Assembly (NCBI RefSeq): GCF_019145435.1
Contig: NZ_JAHSTS010000003.1
Coordinates: forward strand, 372,001 to 436,000
Origin: Pseudomonas ekonensis
GTDB taxonomy: Bacteria > Pseudomonadota > Gammaproteobacteria > Pseudomonadales > Pseudomonadaceae
Reading direction: 5' to 3'
Length of the DNA: 64,000 nucleotides
Shown: in pieces, positions 1-10,254 of the stretch
How the letters are laid out: every line of letters begins with the position of its first letter
Numbering within the stretch: the stretch's first letter is position 1
The notes under the pieces: generated by a model
What the model saw: the letters and a program-made list of their open reading frames with translations, nothing else
What the model was told of the DNA's origin: nothing
Database searches by the model: none
Position numbers and translations under genes: made by a program

Positions 1-394
1 GGGTGTGGGACACGCCCAGATAGATGAGGCGCGCCTCTTCGCGGCCGGAGATGACCTCCACCGGATGGCCGAGGATCTCTTCGGCGCGGTGGATGAACTC
101 GACGCGGTTGCGCGCCTCGCGCAGGGCGTTGGTGCCGACGATCCGCACGGCGCCCAGGGGCATGCCGTTGATCAGTTGGGCAAAGCGCTTGAGGCAGTCG
201 AGCCCGCGCTGCATGGATTCTTCGTTGAGGTGGCGCTCTTCGTCGATGCCGGCGGCGAGCTGGACCTTCTCCCCGAGGCGTTCGAGAATGCGGATCTCGC
301 CGTTCTGGGCCTTGGCCACGACCATGTGGAAGCTGTTGGAGCCCAGGTCGATCGCGGCGATCAGGGACAGATTCTTGGCTTGGTTCTGGGGCAT
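1..394 (-). CDS. ppx: Exopolyphosphatase Ppx, N-terminal part (runs off window)
   Basis: The minus strand reads from an ATG at 394 to the window edge, giving about 131 residues of an Ppx/GppA phosphatase. Near the N-terminus is the phosphate-binding motif [15 protein letters not shown], followed further on by [11 protein letters not shown], both typical of this ASKHA-fold family. Ppx releases phosphate processively from polyphosphate chains. It faces away from trxA, with about 275 bases between the starts; the ppx-trxA-rho order is usual in Pseudomonas. The C-terminal two thirds lie outside the window, so completeness cannot be judged. GppA is the main alternative. Confidence 0.9.
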   Translation of the reverse strand, partial: MPQNQAKNLSLIAAIDLGSNSFHMVVAKAQNGEIRILERLGEKVQLAAGIDEERHLNEESMQRGLDCLKRFAQLINGMPLGAVRIVGTNALREARNRVEFIHRAEEILGHPVEVISGREEARLIYLGVSHT

Positions 395-604
395 GGTCAG
401 GGGGTCTCGGTCGATAACCCCGACATCGTGCCACGATCAAACGCCGCCGCCAACGCGCAGGGGCCAAACCCTTGATCCTGCGCAGATTCGCGCAAGATCC
501 TTGGCCGACCGGAGCCGTCGCCTTTCGCCGGGCCCCCGGCGGCGCGCGGTTTGGGCTATACCCAAACTCATGAGCCACCATAGCGAGACTCAATCATCTG
601 CGGC

Positions 605-633
605 TTCCTGAACAGGGGAAGGGCAGCTATGAT
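605..633 (+). promoter_or_regulatory. Candidate sigma-70 promoter of trxA
   Basis: A TTCCTG -35-like box (605-610) and a TATGAT -10 box (628-633) are separated by exactly 17 bases, 37 bases before the trxA start. The -10 is near consensus and the -35 is weak. A GGAG ribosome site (660-663) precedes the ATG. This is inference from motif and spacing. Confidence 0.45.
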
Positions 634-669
634 GGGCCACGTTTTTTTGCTTACAACCTGGAGAATTCC

Positions 670-999
670 ATGAGCAGCGATCTGATCAAACACGTTAGCG
701 ACGCTAGCTTCGAAGCTGACGTACTCAAGGCCGAAGGCGCTGTCCTGGTCGACTACTGGGCTGAGTGGTGCGGCCCGTGCAAGATGATCGCCCCGGTCCT
801 GGACGACATCGCCGCCGAGTACCAGGGCAAGGTGACCGTCGCCAAGCTGAACATCGACGAGAACCAGGAAACCCCGGCCAAGCACGGCGTGCGCGGCATC
901 CCGACCCTGATGCTGTTCAAGAACGGCAACGTCGAAGCGACCAAGGTCGGCGCGCTGTCGAAGTCCCAGCTCAAGGCTTTCCTCGACGCCAGCCTCTGA
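670..999 (+). CDS. trxA: Thioredoxin 1 (TrxA)
   Basis: 109 residues, the normal length for bacterial thioredoxin. The redox site WCGPC lies at residues 33-37 (Cys34, Cys37), and the cis-proline loop GIPT follows. It is the cytoplasmic disulfide reductant recharged by thioredoxin reductase with NADPH; its clients include ribonucleotide reductase, PAPS reductase and peroxiredoxins. The start is set by GGAG about 6 bases upstream. The gene looks monocistronic: a candidate promoter lies upstream and a strong intrinsic terminator begins about 30 bases after the stop. Confidence 0.97.
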   Translation: MSSDLIKHVSDASFEADVLKAEGAVLVDYWAEWCGPCKMIAPVLDDIAAEYQGKVTVAKLNIDENQETPAKHGVRGIPTLMLFKNGNVEATKVGALSKSQLKAFLDASL

Positions 1000-1021
1000 G
1001 CGCCGCTGTAAAGTCCCGCTG

Positions 1022-1051
1022 AAAAAGGCCCCGCAAATTGCGGGGCTTTTT
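1022..1051 (+). terminator. Intrinsic terminator after trxA
   Basis: Stem GCCCCGC (1028-1034) and GCGGGGC (1040-1046) with a 5-base loop, followed by five T and preceded by five A. Confidence 0.9.
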
Positions 1052-1194
1052 GCGTATTCAGGGCTAGACGCTCCGAAACTCAGGTGATACATTCGGCCCC
1101 GCACTGGTTTCTCCACTGCCCCCTGCTAGCCGTCGCCGACGCACTCCTTTCGAACAAGTACGCGATCCTGTCGCCTTCTCCGCGGCGCGGCCTC

Positions 1195-1213
1195 ATTAAG
1201 CCAAAAGCTTAAT
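1195..1213 (+). promoter_or_regulatory. Inverted repeat in the rho leader
   Basis: Perfect 7-base inverted repeat ATTAAGC/GCTTAAT around CAAAA, 35 bases before the rho start. It could be an operator or an RNA hairpin. The stretch 1100-1190 before it is pyrimidine-rich. Rho genes are commonly autoregulated through Rho-dependent termination in the leader, so this may be relevant, but no function is shown. Confidence 0.35.
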
Positions 1214-1247
1214 TTCCCCCCTCTATAAATGATTACGTCATTCCTAT

Positions 1248-2507
<1,260 letters not shown>

Positions 2508-2530
2508 CATAGACGGTCGAGTCCGAAAAG

Positions 2531-2558
2531 TGGCGCCCTGCGGGGCGCCATTTTTTTT
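2531..2558 (+). terminator. Intrinsic terminator after rho
   Basis: Perfect 8-base stem TGGCGCCC/GGGCGCCA with a TGCG loop and eight T. Confidence 0.93.
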
Positions 2559-2702
2559 GCCTGTTTTTTGTCCGGGCGATGGGAGGTTTGCGATCTGGTA
2601 TGGTCAGTGAGTGGGCATGACCACCGGCAGCGAGCGCGAGCGGCTCATGGAGAGCGTCGCGGCTGCACAGAAAACAACCATCTGATCGGCATTGAACAAT
2701 TT

Positions 2703-4697
2703 ATGAGCACACTCGCTTATCGAAGGGATATCGACGGCTTGCGCGCAGTCGCGGTGATCGCCGTTGTGCTGTTCCATTTCGGGGTTCCGGGCTTTTCCGG
2801 CGGTTTCGTCGGCGTGGACGTGTTCTTCGTGATTTCCGGCTACCTGATCACCTCGATCATCTGGAACCAGCGCCAGGCCGGGCGCTTCAGCTTCGTCGAT
2901 TTCTGGGCCCGGCGCGCCCGGCGGATCCTGCCGGCGCTGTTTGCGATGATCCTCGCCGTGCTGGCGGTGGGCTGGTTCCTGCTGGCGCCCAAGGACTACG
3001 AAGAGCTGGGGCGCTCGGTGCGCTACCAAGTGATGTTCATCTCCAACCTGCTGTTCATGCGCCAGGACGGCTACTTCGATGTCGCTTCCGACCTCAAGCC
3101 GCTGCTGCACACCTGGTCGCTGGCGGTGGAGGAGCAGTTCTACATTCTCTTCCCGTTGCTGCTGACCTTGCTGTCCGGGCACCTGAAGCACTGGCGGCTG
3201 GCGCTGTTCGGCGTGTTGCTGGTGTCGTTCGGCCTGAGCGTCTGGGCCGTCGGCCACCACCCGGAAAAAGCCTTCTTCCTGCTGCCCATGCGCGCCTGGG
3301 AACTGCTGGCCGGGGCGATGCTGGCGGTGGCGCCGAAAAGCGCCTGGCGCCTGAAGCCGATGGCGGCCCAGGGCTTGAGCCTGCTCGGGCTGGCTCTGAT
3401 CCTGCTGGCGGTGTTCGGCTACGACAAGGTCACGCCGTTCCCCGGCGCGGCGGCGCTGCTGCCGGTGTTGGGCGTGGTGGCGCTGATCCTGGCCAACGGG
3501 CACCGCCGGACCTGGGTCGGCGAGCTCCTGAGCAGCCGGGTGATGGTCGGTCTCGGCCTGGTGTCGTATTCCTGGTACTTGTGGCATTGGCCGGTGTTCG
3601 TGTTCTCCAGCTATGCCAGCGTCGATGAGCCGGGCGCGTTCGACACCCTGGGCCTGATTCTGCTGACGCTGGTGTTGGGCTATCTGTCCTGGAAGTTCGT
3701 CGAGACGCCGTTCCGCGAGCGTCGCCTGCTCGCCGGCCGCCGGCAGATCCTGCTGGCCGGCGCCTGCGGCGTGCTGGTGATCGGCCTGGCCGGACAGAGC
3801 CTGCGCTGGACCGACGGCTTGCCGTGGCGCCTGTCCGAGCAGGCCCTGCAGTACGCCAAGGGGCGCGAGTGGCGGCCGGAGCTGATGGCGTGTCTGGCCG
3901 ACGACAAGACGCCGGACGACAAGCTGTTCTGCCATTACGGCGCCGCGAACGGCCCGGCCCGCACGCTGGTGTGGGGCGACAGCCACGCCACGGCGCTGAT
4001 CCCGGTGTTCGACGACGGCGCCAGGGCCCATGCCGTGAGCGTGATGCTGGCCAGTTCCCCCGGTTGCGTGCCGGTGCAGGGCATCGAGCATGACGCCCGC
4101 TGCGCGCGTTTCAACCAGCGGGTCGAGCATGCCCTGACGCCGCCGGTGAGCGATGTGGTGCTGGTGGCGCGCTGGAGCCTTTACCTCTACGGCGACGCCA
4201 AGGGCGATCTGGCCCACGCCCTGAAGGCCGCCGACGGGCACTACGACCGCGCCGTCGCCGAGCAGCGCCTGGCCGACGGCCTGCGGGCGCGGGTGGCGCA
4301 GTTGCGGGCCGGCGGGCATCGGGTCTGGCTGGTGAAGGAGGCGCCGCTGCAGGCCTTCAGCCCGCCTTACCGGCTCACGCGCCTGGCGATGCTTAACCGC
4401 CCGGTGGACGGTGTCGGCCTGGCGATCGGCGAGCACCTCAAGCGTCAGGCCTTCATCAGCCGGCTGTTCGCCCAATTGGCGCAGGATCCGGCGGTGCGGG
4501 TGGTGGATCCGGCGCCCCGGTTGTGCGGTGACGACGGTTTCTGCCGCGCCGAGCTCGACGGCCATTCCTTGTACACCGACGACAATCACCTCTCGGAAGT
4601 CGGCGCGCGGTTCGTGGCGCCGGTCCTCGAACCGCTGTTCGTCGGCCTGCAGGCCGGGGCCGACCTTCGCAAAGGGCAGGCCAATGCAGCCAAGTGA
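2703..4697 (+). CDS. Membrane acyltransferase of OafA/YrhL type with C-terminal SGNH domain
   Basis: 664 residues from the ATG at 2703, chosen because YRRDIDGLRAVAV is the canonical start of acyltransferase-3 proteins. Residues 1 to about 375 form the multi-helix acyltransferase domain, with the RDIDGLRA motif and the HTWSLAVEEQFY motif near residue 140. The C-terminal part (about 400-650) is an SGNH hydrolase-like domain: VWGDSHAT carries the Ser block and DDNHLSEVGA the catalytic Asp/His block. Such proteins O-acylate sugars of O-antigen, peptidoglycan or exopolysaccharide in the inner membrane. The actual acceptor cannot be told from sequence. The gene sits between rho and ubiD with no partner genes. 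Confidence 0.88.
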   Translation: MSTLAYRRDIDGLRAVAVIAVVLFHFGVPGFSGGFVGVDVFFVISGYLITSIIWNQRQAGRFSFVDFWARRARRILPALFAMILAVLAVGWFLLAPKDYEELGRSVRYQVMFISNLLFMRQDGYFDVASDLKPLLHTWSLAVEEQFYILFPLLLTLLSGHLKHWRLALFGVLLVSFGLSVWAVGHHPEKAFFLLPMRAWELLAGAMLAVAPKSAWRLKPMAAQGLSLLGLALILLAVFGYDKVTPFPGAAALLPVLGVVALILANGHRRTWVGELLSSRVMVGLGLVSYSWYLWHWPVFVFSSYASVDEPGAFDTLGLILLTLVLGYLSWKFVETPFRERRLLAGRRQILLAGACGVLVIGLAGQSLRWTDGLPWRLSEQALQYAKGREWRPELMACLADDKTPDDKLFCHYGAANGPARTLVWGDSHATALIPVFDDGARAHAVSVMLASSPGCVPVQGIEHDARCARFNQRVEHALTPPVSDVVLVARWSLYLYGDAKGDLAHALKAADGHYDRAVAEQRLADGLRARVAQLRAGGHRVWLVKEAPLQAFSPPYRLTRLAMLNRPVDGVGLAIGEHLKRQAFISRLFAQLAQDPAVRVVDPAPRLCGDDGFCRAELDGHSLYTDDNHLSEVGARFVAPVLEPLFVGLQAGADLRKGQANAAK

Positions 4698-4766
4698 GGC
4701 CTGACGGGCTGCCAGCGGGCGGCATAGCAGGTAGGATGTACGCCTATTTTGAGGGTGCCATCGTCA

Positions 4767-6233
4767 ATGAAATTCAAGGATCTTCGGGATTTCGTGCAGC
4801 AGCTTGAGCAGCGCGGAGAGTTGAAACGCATCCAGGTGCCCGTCTCGCCGGTGCTGGAGATGACCGAGGTGTGCGACCGCACCCTGCGGGCCAAGGGCCC
4901 TGCGCTGCTGTTCGAGAAGCCGACCGGCTTCGATATCCCGGTGCTCGGCAACCTGTTCGGCACCCCGCAGCGGGTGGCGATGGGCATGGGCGCCGAGTCC
5001 ACCGACGAACTGCGCGAGATCGGCAAGCTGCTGGCGTTCCTCAAGGAGCCCGAGCCGCCCAAGGGCCTGAAGGATGCCTGGTCGAAGCTGCCGGTCTTCC
5101 GCAAGATCATTGCGATGGCGCCGAAAGTCGTGAAGGACGCGCCGTGCCAGGAAGTGGTCATCGAGGGCGACGACGTCGACCTGGCCACGCTGCCGATCCA
5201 GCACTGCTGGCCCGGCGACGTCGCGCCGCTGATCACCTGGGGCCTGACCGTGACCAAAGGCCCGAACAAGGACCGTCAGAACCTGGGCATCTACCGTCAG
5301 CAGGTGATCGGCCGCAACAAGGTCATCATGCGCTGGCTCAGCCACCGTGGCGGTGCGCTGGACTACCGCGAGTGGTGCGAGAAGCATCCGGGCCAGCCGT
5401 TCCCGGTGTCCGTGGCCCTCGGCGCGGATCCGGCGACCATCCTCGGCGCGGTCACTCCGGTGCCGGACAGCCTCTCCGAATACGCCTTCGCCGGTCTGCT
5501 GCGCGACAGCCGCACGGAACTGGTGAAATGCCGCGGCAACGACCTGCAGGTGCCGGCCACCGCCGAGATCATCCTCGAGGGCGTGATCCATCCGGGCGAA
5601 ATGGCCGACGAAGGCCCGTACGGCGACCACACCGGTTACTACAACGAAGTGGACAGCTTCCCGGTGTTCACCGTCGAGCGCATCACCCACCGCATCAAGC
5701 CGATCTACCACAGCACCTACACCGGCCGGCCGCCGGATGAGCCAGCGATCCTCGGCGTGGCGCTGAACGAAGTGTTCGTGCCGATCCTGCAGAAGCAGTT
5801 CCCGGAGATCACCGACTTCTACCTGCCGCCCGAGGGCTGCTCGTACCGCATGGCCGTGGTGACGATGAAGAAGTCGTATCCGGGGCACGCCAAGCGCGTG
5901 ATGCTGGGTGTCTGGTCGTTTTTGCGACAGTTCATGTACACCAAGTTCGTTATCGTCACCGACGACGACATCAACGCCCGGGACTGGAACGACGTGATCT
6001 GGGCCATCACCACGCGCATGGACCCCAAGCGCGACACGGTGATGATCGACAACACGCCCATCGACTACCTCGACTTCGCCTCGCCGGTGTCGGGGCTGGG
6101 GTCGAAGATGGGGCTGGACGCCACCCACAAGTGGCCGGGCGAGACCACTCGCGAATGGGGCCGCGTCATCGTCAAGGACGACGCCGTCACCCAACGGATC
6201 GATGCCATCTGGAATCAGTTAGGAATAGATTGA
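4767..6233 (+). CDS. ubiD: 4-hydroxy-3-polyprenylbenzoate decarboxylase UbiD
   Basis: 488 residues, close to the 497 of E. coli UbiD. The ATG at 4767 ([10 protein letters not shown]) is preferred over an in-frame ATG at 4749 because it matches the family's N-terminus. UbiD removes the carboxyl group from octaprenyl/nonaprenyl-4-hydroxybenzoate in ubiquinone synthesis, using prenylated FMN made by UbiX, plus a divalent metal and potassium. Family signatures include [23 protein letters not shown] and [11 protein letters not shown]. Its stop overlaps the next gene's start (TGATG), so the two are co-translated. The ubiX gene is not in the window. Confidence 0.95.
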   Translation: MKFKDLRDFVQQLEQRGELKRIQVPVSPVLEMTEVCDRTLRAKGPALLFEKPTGFDIPVLGNLFGTPQRVAMGMGAESTDELREIGKLLAFLKEPEPPKGLKDAWSKLPVFRKIIAMAPKVVKDAPCQEVVIEGDDVDLATLPIQHCWPGDVAPLITWGLTVTKGPNKDRQNLGIYRQQVIGRNKVIMRWLSHRGGALDYREWCEKHPGQPFPVSVALGADPATILGAVTPVPDSLSEYAFAGLLRDSRTELVKCRGNDLQVPATAEIILEGVIHPGEMADEGPYGDHTGYYNEVDSFPVFTVERITHRIKPIYHSTYTGRPPDEPAILGVALNEVFVPILQKQFPEITDFYLPPEGCSYRMAVVTMKKSYPGHAKRVMLGVWSFLRQFMYTKFVIVTDDDINARDWNDVIWAITTRMDPKRDTVMIDNTPIDYLDFASPVSGLGSKMGLDATHKWPGETTREWGRVIVKDDAVTQRIDAIWNQLGID

Positions 6234-7201
6234 TGCGTGTAACCCTTCAGCCCTCCGGAGCGGTGCTAGAGATACGGCCCGGCGAGCGGATTCTCGATGG
6301 TGCGCGGCGCCTGGGCTACGAATGCCCGCAGAGCTGCCGCAACGGCAATTGCCATGTGTGCGCGGCGCTGCTGGTGGAAGGCCGGGTCGAACAGGCCGGC
6401 AAGGTGCATGACCACGGCGAGTTCTACACTTGCATGGCGGAGCCGCTGGAAGACTGCATCGTGCTGTGGGATGGCGTGCTCGCGCTGGGAGAGTTGCCGG
6501 TGCGCAGCCTGTCGTGTCAGGTCGTCGAATGCCGGGACGTCGGCGGCGATACCTGGCGGGTGCGCCTGCGGGCGCCGGCCGGCAAGCCGCCGCGCTACCA
6601 CGCCGGGCAGTACCTGATGATCGAACGCGAGAACGGCGAGAAATCGGCGTTCTCCATGGCCTCGGCGCCCCACGCCGGCCGCGACCTGGAGATCCACGTG
6701 CTGGCGCGGGAGAACAGCGCGCTGAGCCTGATCGACCAGCTCAAGCGCAACCCGCTGGTGCGCGTCGAGCTGCCGTTCGGCGACACTCACCTTGCCGAAC
6801 TGCCCGACGGGCCTTTGGTGCTGATCGCCGCCGGCACCGGCATGGGCCAGATCCACAGCCTGATCGAACATTGCCGGGCCAACGGCTTCAAGCACCCGGT
6901 GCACCTGTATTGGGGCGTGCGCCGGCCTGAAGACTTCTACCGGATCGAACATTGGGACGAATGGCTGAAGTTGCCCAACCTGTTCCTGCACAAGGTCGTC
7001 AGCGATCAGTGCGGCTGGGAAGGGCGCTGCGGGATGCTGCACGAAGCGGTGTGCGAGGATTTCCCCGACCTGAAGGCCCTGCACGTCTATGCCAGCGGCT
7101 CGCCGGCCATGGTCTACGGCACGCTCGATGCACTGGTCGAGGCCGGCATGGACGCCCATCAGATGCGCGCCGACGTGTTCGCCTACGCCCCCCGGGGATA
7201 A
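6233..7201 (+). CDS. Ferredoxin-domain flavin reductase (CDP-6-deoxy-glucoseen reductase-like)
   Basis: 322 residues. The N-terminal plant-type [2Fe-2S] domain has Cys35, Cys40 and Cys43 (in CRNGNCHVC) and probably Cys67. An FAD-binding barrel domain follows, with YHAGQYLMI and an RxxS-like SAFSMASAP segment. The C-terminal NAD(P) domain has AAGTGMGQIHSLIEH. It should move electrons from NAD(P)H through FAD to the iron-sulfur cluster. It overlaps ubiD by one base, like the ubiD-fre pair of enterobacteria. A role supplying reduced flavin or electrons near ubiquinone synthesis is inference; the physiological acceptor is unknown. Confidence 0.85.
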   Translation: MRVTLQPSGAVLEIRPGERILDGARRLGYECPQSCRNGNCHVCAALLVEGRVEQAGKVHDHGEFYTCMAEPLEDCIVLWDGVLALGELPVRSLSCQVVECRDVGGDTWRVRLRAPAGKPPRYHAGQYLMIERENGEKSAFSMASAPHAGRDLEIHVLARENSALSLIDQLKRNPLVRVELPFGDTHLAELPDGPLVLIAAGTGMGQIHSLIEHCRANGFKHPVHLYWGVRRPEDFYRIEHWDEWLKLPNLFLHKVVSDQCGWEGRCGMLHEAVCEDFPDLKALHVYASGSPAMVYGTLDALVEAGMDAHQMRADVFAYAPRG

Positions 7202-7205
7202 GTTC

Positions 7206-7271
7206 GATATACCTCCATATATAGCCGATCGGTATTTATGTAATTGCATGAATACCGGTAGGTTATATATC
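7206..7271. repeat. AT-rich imperfect palindrome after the ubiD operon
   Basis: An inner inverted repeat CGGTATTTATG/CATGAATACCG (7230-7257, 10 of 11 pairs) is nested in outer GATATA/TATATC arms, in a strikingly AT-rich patch for this genome. There is no T run, so it is not a classical terminator. It may be a regulatory palindrome for the downstream gene. Confidence 0.4.
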
Positions 7272-7397
7272 AATCCGGCAATGGATGAATGAAAGCGCCG
7301 GGCACTTCAATTGCCTTAAAACATATGTGCCTTATTGTTACAGCGGTGCGTTCTATTTAGTAATTCTTCACCCGCGGGGAGCTGAACGCTATTCGCC

Positions 7398-8066
7398 ATG
7401 AGCGCCATCGAAAACGGTTTTTCGCATCCGGCTTACCCTCCGCGCCTCGATCTCGGGCCGCAGCTGACCCATGAACAACTTCTCGTCTCCATGCAATCGA
7501 CCATGGCGCGCCACAAGGGCGGGCCGGTGTGGCTGTTCGCGTACGGATCGCTGATCTGGCGGCCGGAATGCACGGCGGTGGAGCGGGTTCGGGGTCGGGT
7601 GCACGGCTATCACCGCGGTCTGTACCTGTGGTCCCACGAGCACCGCGGCACGCCGGAGATGCCGGGGCTGGTGTTCGGCCTGGACCGCGGCGGCTCGTGC
7701 AGCGGCTTCGCCTACCGGTTGCCGGAAGACAATCTCGACAGCGCGCTGTATGCCCTGTGGAAACGTGAGATGCCGTTCCCGTCCTATCGCCCGCACTGGC
7801 TCAATTGCCGTCTGGAGGACGGCAATCAGGTTCAGGCATTGGGGTTCGTGTTGGAGCGGCACCTGCCCAGCTATGCTGGCAATTTGCCGGACCATGTGCT
7901 GAGCCAGGTGTTCGAAAGCGCCTGCGGGCGCTACGGCACGACGCGCGACTATGTCGAGCAGACCGCCCACGCCCTGCGCAGCCACGCCATGCCAGACCGG
8001 AATCTGGAGGCGCGGCTCAGGCGCTGCCGCTCAAAGGCCGATCAGGCGAGCGCTTCTCGGCTCTGA
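7398..8066 (+). CDS. Gamma-glutamylcyclotransferase, ChaC-like
   Basis: 222 residues. The substrate-loop motif [13 protein letters not shown] lies near residues 44-56, and [10 protein letters not shown] and [14 protein letters not shown] are typical of the ChaC family, which cleaves glutathione to 5-oxoproline and Cys-Gly. Its 3' end overlaps the 3' end of the convergent glpT by 25 bases. It is preceded by about 195 bases of AT-rich sequence. ChaC and related AIG2-type cyclotransferases are similar; the length and YGSLIW motif favour ChaC. Confidence 0.85.
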   Translation: MSAIENGFSHPAYPPRLDLGPQLTHEQLLVSMQSTMARHKGGPVWLFAYGSLIWRPECTAVERVRGRVHGYHRGLYLWSHEHRGTPEMPGLVFGLDRGGSCSGFAYRLPEDNLDSALYALWKREMPFPSYRPHWLNCRLEDGNQVQALGFVLERHLPSYAGNLPDHVLSQVFESACGRYGTTRDYVEQTAHALRSHAMPDRNLEARLRRCRSKADQASASRL

Positions 8067-9391
8067 CTGGCGGCTTGCTTGTGCAGCAGGGTCGGGGCCA
8101 GGAAGGCCATCGACAGCAGGCAGGCGCCCACCAGCAGCACGAAACCGCCATCCCAGCCGAAGTGGTCGACGGTGTAGCCCATCGCGGCGCTGGCCGCCAC
8201 CGAACCGCCCAGGTAGCCGAACAGGCCGGTGAAGCCCGCCGCGGTGCCGGCGGCTTTCTTCGGCGCCAGCTCCAGCGCCTGCAGGCCGATCAGCATGACC
8301 GGCCCGTAGATCAGGAAGCCGATGGAGAACAGGGCGATCATGTCGACGGTCGGGTTGCCGGCCGGGTTCAGCCAGTACACCAGGGTCGCCACGGTCACCA
8401 GGGCCATGAACACCATGCCGGTCAGGCCGCGGTTGCCGCGGAAGATCTTGTCCGACATCCAGCCGCACAGCAGCGTGCCCGGAATCCCCGCCCACTCATA
8501 GAAGAAGTACGCCCACGAAGTCTTGTCGACGTCGAAGTGCTTGGCTTCCTTGAGGTAGGTCGGTGCCCAGTCGAGCACGCCGTAGCGCAGCAGGTAGACG
8601 AACACGTTGGCCATGGCGATGTACCAGAGCATTTTGTTGCGCAGCACGTACTTGACGAAGATTTCCTTGGCGCTGAATTCGTCTTCGTGGCTGGCGTCAT
8701 AGCCTTCCGGGTAGTCGTTCTTGTACTTCTCGATCGGCGGCAGGCCGACCGACTGCGGGGTGTCGCGCATGGTGATGAAGGCGAACGCCGCCACCGCCAG
8801 GGCCACCGCCGCCGGTACGTAGAACGCCGCGTGCCAGTCGTTGAACAGGCCCATGCCGACCAGGAACAGCGGGCCGATCAGGCCGCCGCCGACGTTGTGC
8901 GCCACGTTCCACACCGACACCACGCCGCCGCGTTCCTTCTGCGACCACCAGTGCACCATGGTGCGTCCGCTCGGCGGCCAGCCCATCCCTTGGGCCCAGC
9001 CGTTGATGAACAGCAGGATGAACATCATGGTCACGCTGGAGGTCGCCCACGGCGCGAAACCGAAAATGAACATCACCCCGGCCGACACCAGCAGGCCGAA
9101 CGGCAGGAAGTAGCGGGGGTTGGAGCGGTCGGACACCAGGCCCATGAGGAACTTGGACAGGCCGTAGGCGATGGCGATGGCCGACATTGCCAGACCCAGG
9201 TCGCCGCGGCTGTAGCCTTGGTCGATCAGGTACGGCATGGCCAGGGAGAAGTTCTTGCGCAGCAGGTAGTAGCCTGCGTAGCCGAAGAAGATACCGGCGA
9301 AGATCTGCCAGCGCAGGCGTCGGTAGGTGCTGTCGATTTTTTCTTCAGGCAAGGGAGCCTGATGTGCGGCAGGTCGAAAGAAAGCAAACAT
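8042..9391 (-). CDS. glpT: Glycerol-3-phosphate transporter GlpT
   Basis: 449 residues, close to the 452 of E. coli GlpT. A major-facilitator protein with 12 expected membrane helices; family signatures are [19 protein letters not shown] at the N-terminus and [20 protein letters not shown]. It exchanges glycerol-3-phosphate for inorganic phosphate across the inner membrane and also admits fosfomycin. The start at 9391 has GGAG about 7 bases upstream. A GlpR-like palindrome lies about 50 bases upstream. No other glp gene is in the window, in line with a solitary glpT in Pseudomonas. Confidence 0.95.
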   Translation of the reverse strand: MFAFFRPAAHQAPLPEEKIDSTYRRLRWQIFAGIFFGYAGYYLLRKNFSLAMPYLIDQGYSRGDLGLAMSAIAIAYGLSKFLMGLVSDRSNPRYFLPFGLLVSAGVMFIFGFAPWATSSVTMMFILLFINGWAQGMGWPPSGRTMVHWWSQKERGGVVSVWNVAHNVGGGLIGPLFLVGMGLFNDWHAAFYVPAAVALAVAAFAFITMRDTPQSVGLPPIEKYKNDYPEGYDASHEDEFSAKEIFVKYVLRNKMLWYIAMANVFVYLLRYGVLDWAPTYLKEAKHFDVDKTSWAYFFYEWAGIPGTLLCGWMSDKIFRGNRGLTGMVFMALVTVATLVYWLNPAGNPTVDMIALFSIGFLIYGPVMLIGLQALELAPKKAAGTAAGFTGLFGYLGGSVAASAAMGYTVDHFGWDGGFVLLVGACLLSMAFLAPTLLHKQAASQSREALA

Positions 9392-9439
9392 TCAAGAGCT
9401 CCAGAATTCTTGTTTTGACTGCGGATGCGAATGTTACAG

Positions 9440-9453
9440 TTTCGTTACCGAAA
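9440..9453 (-). promoter_or_regulatory. Candidate GlpR operator upstream of glpT
   Basis: The palindrome TTTCGTTACCGAAA fits the TTCG-N4-CGAA core of GlpR half-sites known from E. coli glp operators. It lies about 50 bases upstream of glpT, between it and the divergent phosphatase gene. Seen in sequence; regulation is inferred. Confidence 0.45.
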
Positions 9454-9605
9454 ATAGCACCGCCTGCCATCAGCAAAACAGCGGAAATGTTGGAAAACGC
9501 ACGTTCCTTTACGAACCTGTCGCGCAGCTGTAAGAAGAGGGCGTTTTTGCGCCGGCGGATCGCGGTTGCCCTAGACTCGGCAAACCGATTGATCCGCAGA
9601 GACGA

Positions 9606-10238
9606 ATGATGGCTTTGAAGGTGCGCATGCTCGTGGCCCGCCTGGTGGTGGCGGCCGTTCTCACCGCCGGCTTGCTGGCGCTGATCTTCACCGACCATCC
9701 CGGGCATTCCGGCTTGCGCAATGCCACGGTGCTGATCGTCCGGCATGCGGAGAAGCCTGACGTCGGGACCGAGCTCAATGCCCGGGGCGAGCAGCGCGCC
9801 GCGGCCTACGCCGACTACTTCAACCCGTTGGAGCTGGATGGTCAGACGCTGACGCCCCAGCGCCTGCTGGCCGCCGGCGACAGCCCCGAAAGCGTCCGCT
9901 CGCGCCTGACCCTGACCCCGCTGGCCCGGCGCCTGAACCTTTCGGTCGAGCAGCCCTACATCAACGGCGATGTCCATGACCTGGTGAAACTGCTGCGCAA
10001 GGGCAACAAGGCGCCGACGGTGCTGATCGCCTGGCACCACGGGCACATCGACAAGCTGATCAAGGCGTTCGGCGGCGACGCCACGGCGCTGATGGGTCAG
10101 CGCAAGTGGCCGGACGGGGTCTACGACTGGGTGATCGTCTTGCGTTTCGACGACAAGGGGCGACTCGTTCCGTCACGCAGCGAGAAGGTTCAGGAGCACC
10201 TGCTGCCCGGCGACGGAGCGATGTTGCCCCGGATCTGA
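9606..10238 (+). CDS. Histidine phosphatase family protein, membrane-anchored or exported
   Basis: 210 residues. An N-terminal hydrophobic segment (about residues 9-28) acts as a signal or anchor, then VLIVRHAEKP provides the histidine-phosphatase RHxE-type motif with the catalytic His. LIAWHHGHID is the likely second-His block. Family members dephosphorylate varied substrates, so the substrate is unknown. Two adjacent ATG codons (9606, 9609) are possible starts. The gene is transcribed divergently from glpT, but nothing else links the two. Confidence 0.72.
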   Translation: MMALKVRMLVARLVVAAVLTAGLLALIFTDHPGHSGLRNATVLIVRHAEKPDVGTELNARGEQRAAAYADYFNPLELDGQTLTPQRLLAAGDSPESVRSRLTLTPLARRLNLSVEQPYINGDVHDLVKLLRKGNKAPTVLIAWHHGHIDKLIKAFGGDATALMGQRKWPDGVYDWVIVLRFDDKGRLVPSRSEKVQEHLLPGDGAMLPRI

Positions 10239-10254
10239 CGGTGCCTGCGCCGGC

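Noticed and set aside
2604..4589. 661-codon frame antisense to the acyltransferase gene, and similar long antisense frames opposite gcvP, hacB and the IclR-free ABC genes
   Set aside because: In GC-rich DNA the strand opposite a real gene often stays open. These frames are rich in His, Gln, Arg and Ala and show no domains, while the sense frames match known families.
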